Part shown: positions 37,082-48,500 of the stretch, piece by piece | Numbering within the stretch: the first letter of the stretch is position 1 | How the letters are laid out: each line of letters opens with the position of its first letter | Origin: Eucommia ulmoides | Taxonomy: Eukaryota > Streptophyta > Magnoliopsida > Garryales > Eucommiaceae | DNA: 64,000 bases | Direction: 5' to 3' | Assembly: GCA_016647705.1 (NCBI GenBank) | Contig: CM028335.1 | Span: 37,330,712 to 37,394,711 of the forward strand | Position numbers and translations under genes: made by a program | Notes under the pieces: generated by a model | Database searches by the model: none | What the model was told of the DNA's origin: nothing | What the model saw: only the letters and a program-made list of their open reading frames with translations

Positions 37082-38245
37082 ATGGATTATGTGTTTTGTG
37101 TATCCGCTTTTGATAGTGGTAAATACGTATATGATAATGTGGTTTATGATTCTTGTGATTCGTGTGGTAGTGATGGAGATAATGATAATGAAAATGTTCA
37201 TACTGTTATGGAAAAATTACTTTCTTACACACTACTTTTTGCTAAAGAAAGCTTGAGTTTAAAAAGAAAAATTGCTTTTTTTGAGAATAGTGAAAAAAGT
37301 GTTTGAAAATCTAAAATGCATTTGGATGATTATTATTATTGTGGTTCAAAAGAATTTTCAGAAGTTGTTTTTTAAATTAATAATTTGCTCTCTAAAGTGA
37401 ATTCTCTTGAAAATGAAAATAGAGTTTTAAAAAATAAATTTGATATGATTTCCAGGCAAAGGTCAGATTTTGCTTCTAAAATCGATTTATTCAAGAAAAA
37501 TTTTGAAAAATCAAAATTCGACCTTAAGTCTATTTCGAGAGATTCTGAAAATAATTTTTCTAGACAAAGTGGATATACTTTATCGTCTCATCTTTCATCA
37601 CAGGCCAGTGATAGTTATGCTTCTATTGTTAGAAATTATTTATATTTTACATCTCGTGCTATTTATGTTAAATCAGATTTGAGATGTTATTATTGCAATA
37701 GGGTTTGGCATTTTAAAGTATCATGTCCGTTTCGGAACCTTAAGTTTATGTCTAACAAGAACGGATCCAAAATTAAATGGATAGCGAAGAAAATTGTTGA
37801 AATGTCTTGTGCAGAATTACAAAATGTCAAAAGTGGACCTGAAGAAACACTCAAAGAGTTTATATCAAAGCCAAAATAGAATGTCACTTGAGATCCACAA
37901 GAGACGTGTGCAAAGTGAAAAGATGCACCAAAGACAATAGGGAAAGTTGTAAATGAACCACAAGAGATATGTGCTAAGAGAAAATTTGTACCAAAGCCAA
38001 GATTGAATATCACTAGAAAACCACAAGCGATACGTGCAAAGGGAATCATCAATAAATCGAACGGCAAAAATCAAAAGAAGAGAAGATACGATCAAGCCAA
38101 GAAGAATTGCGCACCTAAATCAATTATGAGCTCAAATAAGGTAAAAGGTAAAGTCACCCCGAAAGATAGAAAAGGTACTCCTAACCCTACGCATTTTAAA
38201 TTTATTAAATTTGTTAAAGAGGGAGAGTCCCGACTTACCAAATAG
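37082..38245 (+). pseudogene. Element C gag-like coiled-coil protein with one zinc knuckle
   Basis: Starts at the ATG at 37082 (MDYVFCVSAFDSG). It has an acidic tract, VMEKLLSYTLLFAKESL, and coiled coils (SLENENRVLKNKF). A C-x2-C-x4-H-x4-C knuckle CYYCNRVWHFKVSC follows near 37684; the usual Gly before His is Trp. Next come KWIAKK and a lysine-rich tail with 21-aa repeats. In A, a similar coiled-coil plus knuckle is only part of gag and pol follows; here pol is absent. Two or three stops are present. This may be a captured gag half that packages a helper-dependent RNA. Confidence 0.55.
37895..38083 (+). repeat. Three 63-bp in-frame repeats in the C gag-like protein
   Basis: 'ccacaagag/cgaYRYGTGC' starts at 37895, 37958 and 38021, an exact 63-bp step that encodes a 21-residue lysine/proline-rich unit. 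Confidence 0.7.
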
Positions 38246-38606
38246 GTAAGTTGGTAATTGTTTCTAAGGCCTATTCTAAATTATGCGTTCTCCTGTTGTC
38301 TTAGAAACATTTTATGGTGATTATGACAATCACATTTTGGTAGGGGATATTTACATATTTTTTATAATGTGCTTAAATCTTAAAGGGGAACTTGAATTAT
38401 TTTGATGAATATCTTAAGAGGGAGTTTATCATATTTTGAAATTTGTGCTTTGTTAAATATCTTATGATTATCTTCATTACTATGCTTTAATGAGTTATAA
38501 AACCCATCTTCGGATTTAGGGGGAGTGTGGTTACATATTACTTTGGCAAAAACATCAAAGTTGATTGCTATCATAAAAAATAAAAAAAATAAAAAAAAGG
38601 GGAGAT
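38246..38606 (+). other. 3' untranslated region and polypurine tract before the O 3' LTR
   Basis: Contains 'gagttataaaacccatctt' and 'gggggagtgtggtta' blocks that also occur in the 3' UTR of A (28620-28660). It ends in an A-rich tract and AAGGGGAGAT next to the LTR. The switch from C to O sequence must lie in or before this stretch. Confidence 0.6.
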
Positions 38607-40906
38607 TGTTGATCCTAAGATTTTGATGGACAATTAAATGTTAATATTTTTTGTGAAATTAACAATTTTATTGAATGTTTCAGTTTATTAGTTCCAGTGA
38701 AGAGATTATCATGAAGATATTGAGAAAAATGCTAAATGGATGCTAAAGACATTGACAAAGATGATGCATGTTAAGAGATCGAATAATTTGAAGAACCTAG
38801 GGGAAAACAACTCAAGTTAAATTTTTACTCTTAATGTATCCCGATTAGGATCACACATGACACAAAATATTTTTACAATTATGTGTATTTTTTATAGGAT
38901 CCTAATTAGCTAACAAATTTGCTCTTATGTGTAATTGAAGAAGAAATATTGATTTAAAAAAGATAAAATTTGAATTTAAAGATTTAGTGAAGTTAACCGA
39001 GAAACGAAATCGGTTAAAGAGGCAAAATATCAAAGAAATTTAGTAGAAAATTAATTAAGAAGAGGTGTTCCAATAGGGTCGGTAAACCGATCAACATGGA
39101 TCGGTCAACCGATGGAATGGAACTGGGAAGAAGATTTAGTCCCTGAATTGTTCGGTCAACAGGTAGGTCGACTTATGGAAATGAGACAAACTCTCTGAAT
39201 TTTCTGGTTGACAGGTAAGTCGACTTATGGTTAAAATGTGAACTTTCTGAATCGTTAGGTCGATAGGTAAGTCGACTTATTAAACTCTCTGAATCGTTCA
39301 GTTAATAGATATAAAATGAGCGGTCGACTTATGATGAAGGAATTTTGGCTTGGACTACATCCTGAATTGGGCGGTCGACCGATGGATGTTGGTCGGTTAA
39401 CCGATGGCCAGTTTCAAGATTTGAGATTTTTATGGTTTTGATCCAAAAACTATCCATTTTATGGTTAAGATATGTAAGATATCTTAGGGATCTGATAGTT
39501 TTTTAGCCATTTTGTTAATATTTTAATATCCCTATAGATATGGTTCAAGTATTTTGGATATCTCTCAATTTCATTCATGAAATTCTTTTTATCTTATTTA
39601 ATTGAGATTAAGTATAAGTTTAAGGGACTAAATTGAATGTTTTAAAAGATATAATTAAGTGAATTATACCAAGAATAGGTCTTAATGATATAAAGGGGCT
39701 ATTGGAATAATTATTTGTCATAAAATGTGGGAACTAGCCGTTAGAGGGCTTGTTCTAATCCCCTATAAATAAACCTGCGTTTTTTAGGTTTAAAAAATCT
39801 CATTCTGAAGAACTATTCAGTTCTTGTGCTTTCTAAGAGTTATCATACTAAGAGTATTGTGAGAATTTTCTAGAGAATCATTCTTGAGATATTTTAAAGT
39901 AGATTATTGTTGATTGCCAACTTGAGGTTTTATTGCTTATCATATTTATCGGTGGATTCCTGGTGAGATTATTCCAAATTGATTACTATTAATTGATTAT
40001 TTACTATTATCATATTTACTTGGAATTTGATCTTTGAAATTGTTTTCCTGTTTTTAAATTGAAAATTATATTTGAAACAATTTCTTAAGAAAATCTGATT
40101 ACGTGCTAAATTGCTTGCTACCCATTTTTTGTTTAAAATCAGATTTTGAATTTCTCACTATATTTTTATCACTAGTATCAGGACATTAATTGAGTTTAAA
40201 TTTATCTGAGGTGATAGAAGCTTTGAGTTAAAAAATCACTTATCAATTTTGCAATTCGCGAGTTGAGTGTCGGATTAGATATTATTAGGAGTGTCTAATC
40301 AGTGGTAACTGGTTTCAATCTCTTCCGGTAAAAAGATTGAGATTTTGATTTTTGCCTAGAGTATAAAAAGATTAGGTGTTAATTATTCCTTGATATAATT
40401 CTTTTGAGTGATTTTGTAACAGTTCAATCCTTACCGAGTAAAAAATATTTGGAGCGTTTTTGTAAGGTTTGATTCCTAGCCTAAATATAAAAGAATTAGG
40501 TTAATCTTTAACCTATGAAAAAAAATAGGGTTATTCCTGAGCTTGTGAAAAGAAATTATAAAGGTTGATTCTTGGTCTGCTAAAAGAATCGTTTTATAAG
40601 GGTTTGGCTCCTACCTAGTTAAAGGGATCATAGTGATTAGTGAGTGCTACTCTCCGCGGAGCTCGGGGGATTAGATTAGCCAAAAATAGTTTGGTGAATT
40701 AGTATAAATTTCTGGTGTATTACATTCTTTTATTTATTTATTTTTGTATTGTTTAATGTGCACCTAGTTGATACTTAATTTTTGTTGCTATATAGATAAT
40801 AATTAATTTAGGGTAAAAATTAATTATTTGATTTTTAAAGTATTTTATTTGAATTAAGTTTTATTTACCCAATTCACCCCCTCTTAGGTAGCTCACTGGG
40901 CCAACA
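38607..40906 (+). repeat. Element O 3' LTR
   Basis: 2300 bp, matches 19082-21402 from its first bases (GATGGACAATTAAATGTT), so it is not a C/O hybrid at its start. TATAAATA is at 39764. CAATC follows. Confidence 0.9.
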
Positions 40907-40911
40907 CAATC

Positions 40912-42100
40912 AATTTGAGTAATCCAAAATAAATAGACTGATCTTACTGGGATTTTCTTGAGAAAAATGTATAGAATAGCAATGTAGAATCAAACCCAGC
41001 TTTTTCACAAAGATAGCCTTGATCAAAAATTTCTTAAAAACAATTCTCTAAAAAACATTTCAGAAAATATATGTGCTATCTCTTATAAATTTCTATTTGA
41101 TTTGTATTCTTGATAATTTAAAAGATAAAATTTGCATGCCTTTATATAAACCATGCCCATAACGGTTATATTTTGAAACATATGCTAAAAAATAGCATAT
41201 ATAGTTTCATATATCAAATAGATTTAAATCAACTTTATTTGACCAAGAATAGAATTTTTAAAACACTTAGTTTAATCCCAAAAATATTTTAATTTAAAAC
41301 CCCAAAGAATAGAAAGAAGTTTATTTGATATAAATCACCAAATCGAGAAATACATGCACTAAATTAAAAGATCTAAAAAATATATGATATATCTTTGAAA
41401 AGCAGCCAAAACCCATTAAAATAATATTTTTTAACATTCAAATGCTTGAAAAATGGGTGGAAGATCTTTGAAAAAAGTTATGGCAAAAAGCTGAATTTTA
41501 TCAAGTTAGTCAACCGATGCATCAAGCAGTAACCGGGTAGCCTTCAACGTATAGCTTTCTAACCGTTGTAGGGTCGTCAGTCATTTTAGGCTCTCAAACA
41601 ACCATCCACCCTATCGGTCGACGAGATGGCTTAAAACCATTAAACTATTATCCTGAATCAAACGGTTGATCGATCTACCAGTCGATCGATCGTCTAGATC
41701 AAAAATTCATTTTTTTTTTCAGATTTTAAAAATATTTTTTTGATCAAACACTTTGGAAAATCATTTCTTCCCTTCAATTTATAAATTCTGATCACTTTAA
41801 AAAAAAAAATTTCATGTTAATTTCAAGTGTTGCGTTTGATCCTAATCAGATTGCATTTGATCCTAATCAGATTGCATTAAGAGATTAAGAAGAATTGAGT
41901 TGTTACCCAGAAATACAAAAAGTTTCTTCTTGCTAAAAAATTCTTCAATATCTTCATTGCAACCATCTCGATCTTTATCATTCATATTCAACAATTTTCT
42001 CATTCAAGTATTGGAACTAAAATCTTAAATACTCGATAAACACATTAATTTCTCAAAGACATTAATGCTAATTAGTTTATCAAAACATCTAAGGTAAAAA
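40912..42100 (-). repeat. D element 5' LTR, outer (5') portion
   Basis: Continues the reverse-strand LTR cut at 19081. 'ggtcgacgag' and 'gatcgatctaccagtcgat' motifs (41615-41690) are the U3 cluster in reverse. The outer end 'atcaaaacatctaaggta' resembles the reversed family start (ATCAAAATCTTAGGATCAACA) with changes, so the edge is approximate. Confidence 0.65.
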
Positions 42101-42164
42101 ATATTATGATGACGAATTAATCCGTATCGTAAAAATACAGGTCCTTGACTAGTAGTTAAAATAA

Positions 42165-42595
42165 AGAATATTTACCATTAATCTCACCTGTCATTTTATC
42201 CAAAATCACAAAGCTCCCTTTTCATTTGAAAAATATCAATCATCCATTTTACCCATTTTTTTGTTAAAAGACAAATGTCATTCTCTTATTTTAAAAAAAA
42301 AAATGTTTTTATTCTTTTATTTTTTTTCAAAAATTCATTAACATCCCTTATTTTAAAAAACTTATGTTTTACTCTTATATTTTGTTTTCACCTCCCACTT
42401 CGCTGGAACAACAATCCTCACCTCATTTCGTCGGAAAAATCTGCTTTCTTTTTCTTTTCTCTCTCTAGTTAGATTTGTTCTTATAGCGAGATGTTATTTG
42501 ACCAAAATGATAAAATGATAGCTAATATTTTTCAAATGATAAGAAAAATGTGTGATTTTAGGCAAACTGATACGGAAATAGGTGGTAAATACACT
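42165..42595. mobile_element. MITE with long terminal inverted repeats
   Basis: The left arm (tatttaccattaatctcacc, then ATCCAAAATCAC, then CATTTGAAAAATAT) is mirrored in the right arm (ATATTTTTCAAATG, then GTGATTTTAGGCAA, then GGTGGTAAATA). Each arm is about 90 bp. The length and arm size fit a Mutator-like MITE, but I could not define a 9-bp TSD. Confidence 0.5.
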
Positions 42596-42599
42596 TGAA

Positions 42600-43915
42600 A
42601 TAATAAAAGGGAAAAATACCAAAAAATCTAGGTAAAACACAAAATCTACCATATGGTCCCATATTTTTTTTTTTTGCACACAATGATCCTAAAAAAGGCA
42701 GTACTATGTACCAAAAAGTCCTAATTTTTTTTATTTACCCATTTTACCCTTCTTTATATTCATCACCTTCACACAATCTCAAATCTCGATCTTCTTCTTC
42801 CTCTACAACAGTCGCCGCTCCAAGCCTCCACCAGTCCACCGTTTGCCTCCGCCATCCTTGCTCACAGTCGTCACTTCGATTTCATCTCCGTCATCTCTTC
42901 GATTTCGTTGGTGGAGGGTTACCGTCGCTGTCGTCTCTTCAATATTTTAACTTATATCTTCCTCCACCATTGTTCCGCGACGAACCTTCAGATCCTATTT
43001 CTGCGACGAAGCTTTAGAGCTAGCAATGTTCCAGATCCAATCTCTCTCTTGTGAACAGAAGACGTCGGTGTTCTAGATCCAGCGTCGTGATTTCCTATTG
43101 TTATTCGTGGTGATTGGTCACTCTATCTCTCCACCCAAGATTACGAAAACCCTAATTTGTTCGTTCTCTCTCCCCATGAACATTCTGATTGAAGCCTAAT
43201 TCGTCGAAAGAGAAGCTGAAACCGTGTTGCGTAGTCGAGAGAGTAGTGGCGTTTAAGGTACATGGAGTGGTTCCCAACGAGAAAATTCCCGACGCTGATG
43301 ACAGAGACAAAGAAAACAGTGAAAAATTTCCCCTACGATTCAACACAATTTTCTAATTCAAATTGATTTTTCTAGGGTTTGTATTGATTTGGTTGATTTG
43401 AATGAAATTTAGGGTTCATTTGGTTGAATTGATTTGATTTGTATTGATAAAAATGAAGCATATGAATGTAGGAGAGAAAATTATCAATTTAAATGAAAAA
43501 ATTAGAATGTAACACGATCTCGGGTTATATTCAACACAAGATCGTGTTGAATATAACACGATAGCGGTGACCCCAAACTCGTCGTCCTAAACAAATGTAA
43601 GAGATTGAGAAAGAGAAAATGAACTTGATCAATGCACCTGGTGAAATAGAGCTTATGTTGAGTATATTGTATAATTGTTTTGGTTTGAGAGAATGGGTAC
43701 GACGACTTAGTAGAATTTGAACGACAGTGAAAGTGAAATATAGTACAATCTCGTGCAATATTCAACATGAGATCGTGTTAAATATAACACAAGTCCGTGT
43801 TATATTCAACGAGAGAGGCAAAATCGTTAAAAAAGATAAAAAGACTATTTTGTAATATGTTCTTTGAAAATGTGTATTTGATAATTTTGTAGGATTTTTT
43901 TAGTAACTACCCCCT
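42600..43915. mobile_element. Second TIR element (about 1.3 kb) with GC-richer interior
   Basis: The left end 'gaaaaataccaaaaaatcta' and right end 'tagtaactaccccc' / 'taggatttttttagtaac' are imperfect inverted matches. The interior 42780-43140 is CT-rich and serine/arginine-rich in translation but has no convincing gene. Positions 43500-43810 carry repeated TTATATTCAACAC palindromes. It may be a Mutator-like derivative carrying host DNA, but no source gene was recognised. Confidence 0.35.
43525..43556. repeat. Perfect 13-bp palindrome arms
   Basis: TTATATTCAACAC (43525-43537), a 6-base loop, then GTGTTGAATATAA (43544-43556). Related half-copies recur at about 43757-43812. Confidence 0.85.
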
Positions 43916-43947
43916 AATAAAATAAGAAAGGGGTAAAAGACACTTAG

Positions 43948-44445
43948 GTCCCGTTTGGTAACCCATTCGTTCCCAGAATTTTTCATTCCATTCCCAGATT
44001 TTTGGGAAATCTGTTTGAAAATAGCGTTTGATAATTTTTGTTTTCGTTTCCATTCTATTCCTATTTTAGAATTGTGGCTATTTTTTTTCTTAAAAAATGA
44101 GAAATAATAAAAAGTTATTTCTCATAATTCCCATTCCATTCCTAAAATCATTGGGTACTGTTCATATGTCGGCCGACCACCATCCACCGCCGCCAGCCAC
44201 CTCCGGCTACCGTCTAGCCACTGCTGGCCGTCGTCGCCGCCACCGCCAAAAAAAAAAAAAAAAATCTCAAAAAATGATTTTAGGATAAAATCGTTACTAA
44301 ACACAATTCTATCAAAAAAAAAAAAAAAAAAAAATTATCGTTACCAAACGCGATTCTATTATCAAGAAGGAAACAAAATTTTCATCCCATCCCATTCCAT
44401 TCCATTTTACTGGAATGGAAATAGAAACAGTTACCAAACGCCAAA
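43948..44445. mobile_element. hAT-like MITE upstream of the transporter gene
   Basis: The left end has GGTCCCGTTTGGTAAC and the right end GTTACCAAACGCC; CGTTTGGTAAC (43954-43964) and GTTACCAAACG (44430-44440) are exact inverted copies. Sub-terminal 'cattccattcc' and 'ggaatggaatgg'-type tracts are also inverted. Such ends are common in plant hAT MITEs. It contains two long A runs (44249-44263, 44313-44332) and ends about 270 bp before the start codon. Confidence 0.65.
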
Positions 44446-44639
44446 TTTTGCCGTAATTTTCTAAATCCCCTCGGCGTCACGCCGCCAAACCCTTCTGCTT
44501 ACCTCCATCACCGGCCTCTGCTTACCTCTACATTTTCTTTATTATTTCGGAATTTATTTTCTCCTATCTTTTAATCAATTCTCTCTATCTGCTAATTGGC
44601 TTTGTACTACAGTTACTTGCCTTTTGGCGTAGAGTCTTG

Positions 44640-44711
44640 ATGAGTAATGCAGAAGGGGTTGGATTCTTTTTAACACACAGGGTTTCGAGAAAGCGAATGC
44701 TGGGTTTGTAG
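44640..44711 (+). promoter_or_regulatory. Upstream ORF of the transporter gene
   Basis: ATG at 44640 opens 23 codons (MSNAEGVGFFLTHRVSRK...) and stops at TAG 44709-44711, 7 bases before the main ATG. If it is in the mRNA leader it could reduce main-ORF translation. Transcription start is unknown. Confidence 0.4.
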
Positions 44712-44718
44712 TGGGAAA

Positions 44719-44791
44719 ATGTTGAATTTTTTGGTCAGAAAAGATGTCAGGAAGATACTCAAGCGCAAAGACAGTGATGCTGGAGAGAGAG
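44719..44791 (+). CDS. Transporter exon 1
   Basis: 73 nt from ATG; the donor is G|GTATTT. It encodes the basic N-terminus ending DSDAGER plus one base of a Gly codon, completed by exon 2. The join is supported by phase and by the conserved GERG-(K/R)-ALEELR tract of this family. It lies 12.9 kb from exon 2. Confidence 0.8.
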
Positions 44792-45468
44792 GTATTTCCC
44801 GATGGTCTCGTACTCATTTCCTGTAGTGCATTTGTCACAAAGGACCATTCCTTTTACGATTTGCATACTTTGTTTCATGTAGTCAGTCTCTTACTGGATC
44901 GTGGACGGCTTTATTGTTGATTTATCTGATCTTGACAAATAATGCAACTTAGTGAAATACTTTTACATTATATTTCGAAATAGAGGAGAAGAAAAAGGAA
45001 ACATTATTCTCTCCATTTATTAATAATGTTCGAGAAGAGGAATGTGGAGAATTTGGAGGGTGAATTTCTTCAGAAAATATTACAAAGCTAAGTTCCCCCG
45101 AACTTGGGAAGATTGTGGAGACACATGAACGATGAGATTGTATGTGCTGATGCATTCCATTTTCTTTAATCTACGTATGAATTGATCCCTATAAAAATGC
45201 ATATGGCATATAAATCATCGATCCTATATATCAAGAGTTTATTTCTAGTTTAAAAATGTTCAATGGGTGCTCATTGTTATTTGCTTTCCCTTCTGAAAAT
45301 TGTAATATTAATTATTCTTGTCATTGATTTACTTATTTCAGAACCACCCCTCTCCTATTCTTCATTCAGCCTCTCTTATGTATATATCAATATTAAAAGT
45401 TTAATTGTCATCATCGTCAGTTATATGATTTGAAGTTTCTTGCTTTTGTTTTTCCTCTTTGATTAACG

Positions 45469-45513
<45 letters not shown>

Positions 45514-48500
45514 ATAACGGGTGTTGTAGAAGTGATAGTTGGATTCCAATCCTGGTGATTCTTCATCCTGAAACCAATTTGCAGGTGGTGTGCCACCCTT
45601 ACCTCAGTGCCCAAGAACATATTTAGTATCTTGTGTTGCGTGATTTATAATTACTGGGGTAAGGTTATTGCCCCCCTCTATTGATGTATTCTCTATACGT
45701 TCAGTTTAACCCCATATATACTTATATTTTTGGTGGTTAATAAAATTTTCCTTGTTCCATCGATCTTTTCTTGAAAAAAAAAAAAAAGAAAAAAAAAAAA
45801 CTCAAGAAGATCTTTGTTCTTTTTTGTTTTTTTTCGGTAACTCCATTTTGTTGGGGAGCATGAATGCAAGAAGACTGATGAAGATTTCTTGATTGGGCCA
45901 TAAAAGAACTAAATGCTTACGTAGAATATTCTTTGGGCATTATATTTATCACTCCCAAAGATACACAATGAAACATAAAATTGGGTTTTGATTTCAGCAT
46001 ATGAGGCACAAAAAATAGAAAGCAACTTAGAACAATCTTTTATCAAATAAAGGCAAGTGACTGGTGAGAAATTATCCACAAAGGTGACAAAGTATTGAAA
46101 CTCCAGTGTGGAAGAAACACAAGGACTCCAAATATGATAGTGAACTATAATAAAAGGGCCTGATTCCCACTTTACTTGAGAAGGAAATGACACTCGGTGA
46201 TGCTTTCCCAAAAGACTCACAATGTGTAAGATGGCAGATGACTTACACTAGGGACAAGAGGTTTGAAATTGGTTAAGAATGGGTGACCGAGCCGACAATG
46301 AATTTGGGGGGGGAGGAGAGGTATAACGGGATATGTTGTGGTAGAGGTAGAGGGTTACACAATCATCAAAGTAGTAGAGTCCATTTGCATGATTGCATCC
46401 TTCACTAATTGTCTTCCTATCCTCAAATATTTAATAGAATTATAAAGAAAGAAATTGGTAATTATGATCTTTGGTAAGCTTACTAATATACATTAAATTA
46501 AAAGGAAAAGAAGGGATATACATGGTAAATGACAAAGAAAGAGATGGAGTAAGTTGCATTGTCCCTATAGGCTTTACAAGAGTGGTTGAACCATCCACTA
46601 AAGTGACAAGTGGTAAAGAGGAAGAAGACTAACAATGAGTAACGTGTGACACATAGTAGACATATGATTAGTGATAGCAGAATCTACGACCCATGGTTGA
46701 GAACAAGAAAGACAAGTGGTATAACTAACTTGCTGAGTGGACGATGCAACAAAGAAGGATGTGTGATGTGAAGCCTTATAGTGAAAATACTCTGCATTTG
46801 AAAGCACCATATTTGCAAATGTGGTAGGGCTATGTAACTTTTGGGTAGTGAATGGTGGAGGTGGTATCACTGTAGACATAACACAACACCAAGCGAAACT
46901 GAACAAATGAAAAACTATGAGGTTGTCCTAGACCCAACCAACAAATTGTGAAGAAAACAAACTATTCGTTAATCTCAAGAAGATAACAACATAAATGAAC
47001 TAAAACAAAAAACAAAGGAAACAACCACATGTAACAAAAAACCCTAGGCATAATGAAGAACATTAAAATCACGAAAACTGATTTTTATTTTTTATTTTTT
47101 GCTTTTTTTTTTTCCTACTACTTTTTTTTTTTTTTTAATTTTTAAATAGACTTAAAGTAGGTGCCTAGGGCACATGACGGGACTGGTGTAGGTTGGAATA
47201 AGGCCAACAAGGCATGGAATCAAAGCTGAAAATTCTTGTCAACAAGTTTTTTCGTGTACTATCATCTGCTGACACAAACACGATAATACGACACAATGAA
47301 ATAGTGTCAGAATTTTGAAATACGAACACGATAAGATATATTATCTTGTTGATATGATAATTAATCGCGTTACATATTAACACAATATGATGACTTGGCA
47401 TAATAAGTATTCACGTAGGAAAGAACTTGTTTAATTCATTACAGATTAATTTAATTGCTAACTTATATTTATTTTTAAAATAATTTATTAAAATACCCAA
47501 TAAATTGATTAATTAATATCCTGTGACTTTTTGTGTCACCTATTAATGGATAACCCGAAACACCATTCAAAATTATTATATCATTTCGCAAAGTTATTAG
47601 GTTAGCAGTTCTACCCAAAACACGACATGTTTATCTTATGTGAAACACGAACTGTTTATCTTATGTTAATTGAGTCTGACAAGATAACGACTCAAAACCT
47701 GATAATGCTAAACAAGATAATTTTGTGCCGATTACAGATAGTATTTTCGTGTCGATACCCATATTGGAAGCTTTGTCAACGAAGGGATGGCGACGAGACT
47801 GGTGGAGGCTTTGATAGGGATGGCGAAGCTTGGAACAAAGGTGTAGTGGCCACAATCATTCATGTAAAAGTCCAATCATTTTTTAGGGAATTCGAAGAAC
47901 TTACATTCGAGGATCTACCCAATAATCTGCCGTTCATGAGAGATGCACAACATCACATTGATTTGTCCCACGGTGCTTCTTTTCCCAATTTATAGCACAC
48001 TACAGAATGTATCCGAAGCAAAATGATATTTGAGGAGGAAGCTAAAGGGAGATGCTTTGAATGGGGTTTATTCGAGAAAGCATGAGTCCGTTTGCGATCC
48101 CAACTCTCTTAGTTCCAAAGAACGATGGAACTTGGCCGATTTGTGTCTATAGCTGAGCCATTAAGAATATCAGGATAAAATAACGATTTCGTACTCCTCG
48201 CTTGGATGGCATGTTGGATATGTTGGAGGGTTCAAAGATCTTTCAAAGACTGATTTTCTTAGCTGATATTACCCGATTCGAATCAAACCAAGACATGAAT
48301 GGAAGACAAGTTTCAAGACCAAGGATTGCTACTATTAGTGGCTCATTATGTCATTTGGTTTGTAAATGCACCCAATTTTGATAAACTAAGTACTAAGACC
48401 ATTCATTGGCAAGTTTGTTGTCGTATTTACAACATGTTTGAAGAAGAGCATATTCGTCAAGTATTGCAAGTCTTACTGGAAAATAATCTCTTTATCAATA

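Larger units (their letters stand above)
19082..40906 (+). mobile_element. Element O: SIRE-like Copia retrotransposon hosting nested elements A and C
   Basis: Long LTRs 19082-21402 and 38607-40906 share sequence along their length. A perfect CAATC TSD lies at 19077-19081 and 40907-40911. A primer-binding site and the start of gag are at 21403-21605. Element A interrupts gag, which resumes at 30830 and continues through protease, integrase and RT to RNase H, stopping at 34922 where the C LTR begins. The RNase H end of O is missing. Coding frames carry many stops. The lineage call rests on the gag/protease motifs (DSGCSRHMTG) and the 2.3-kb LTRs. Confidence 0.85.
1980..42100 (-). mobile_element. 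Element D: minus-strand non-autonomous SIRE-like element, split by two insertions
   Basis: D is read from right to left. Its 5' LTR starts near 42100, runs to 40912, is interrupted by element O, and resumes 19081 to 18343. The primer-binding site follows at 18342. A coiled-coil gag-like reading frame then runs left to 17604, is interrupted by the Tat element, and continues from 2563. Both interruptions have perfect 5-bp duplications (CAATC and ATGTG), so the pieces are one element. No protease, integrase or RT is seen. The 3' LTR was not found; left limit is approximate. Confidence 0.65.

Noticed and set aside
42706..43017. Ser/Pro-rich open frame as a host gene
   Set aside because: CT-rich low-complexity translation inside a putative TIR element, with no start context or homologous pattern I recognise.
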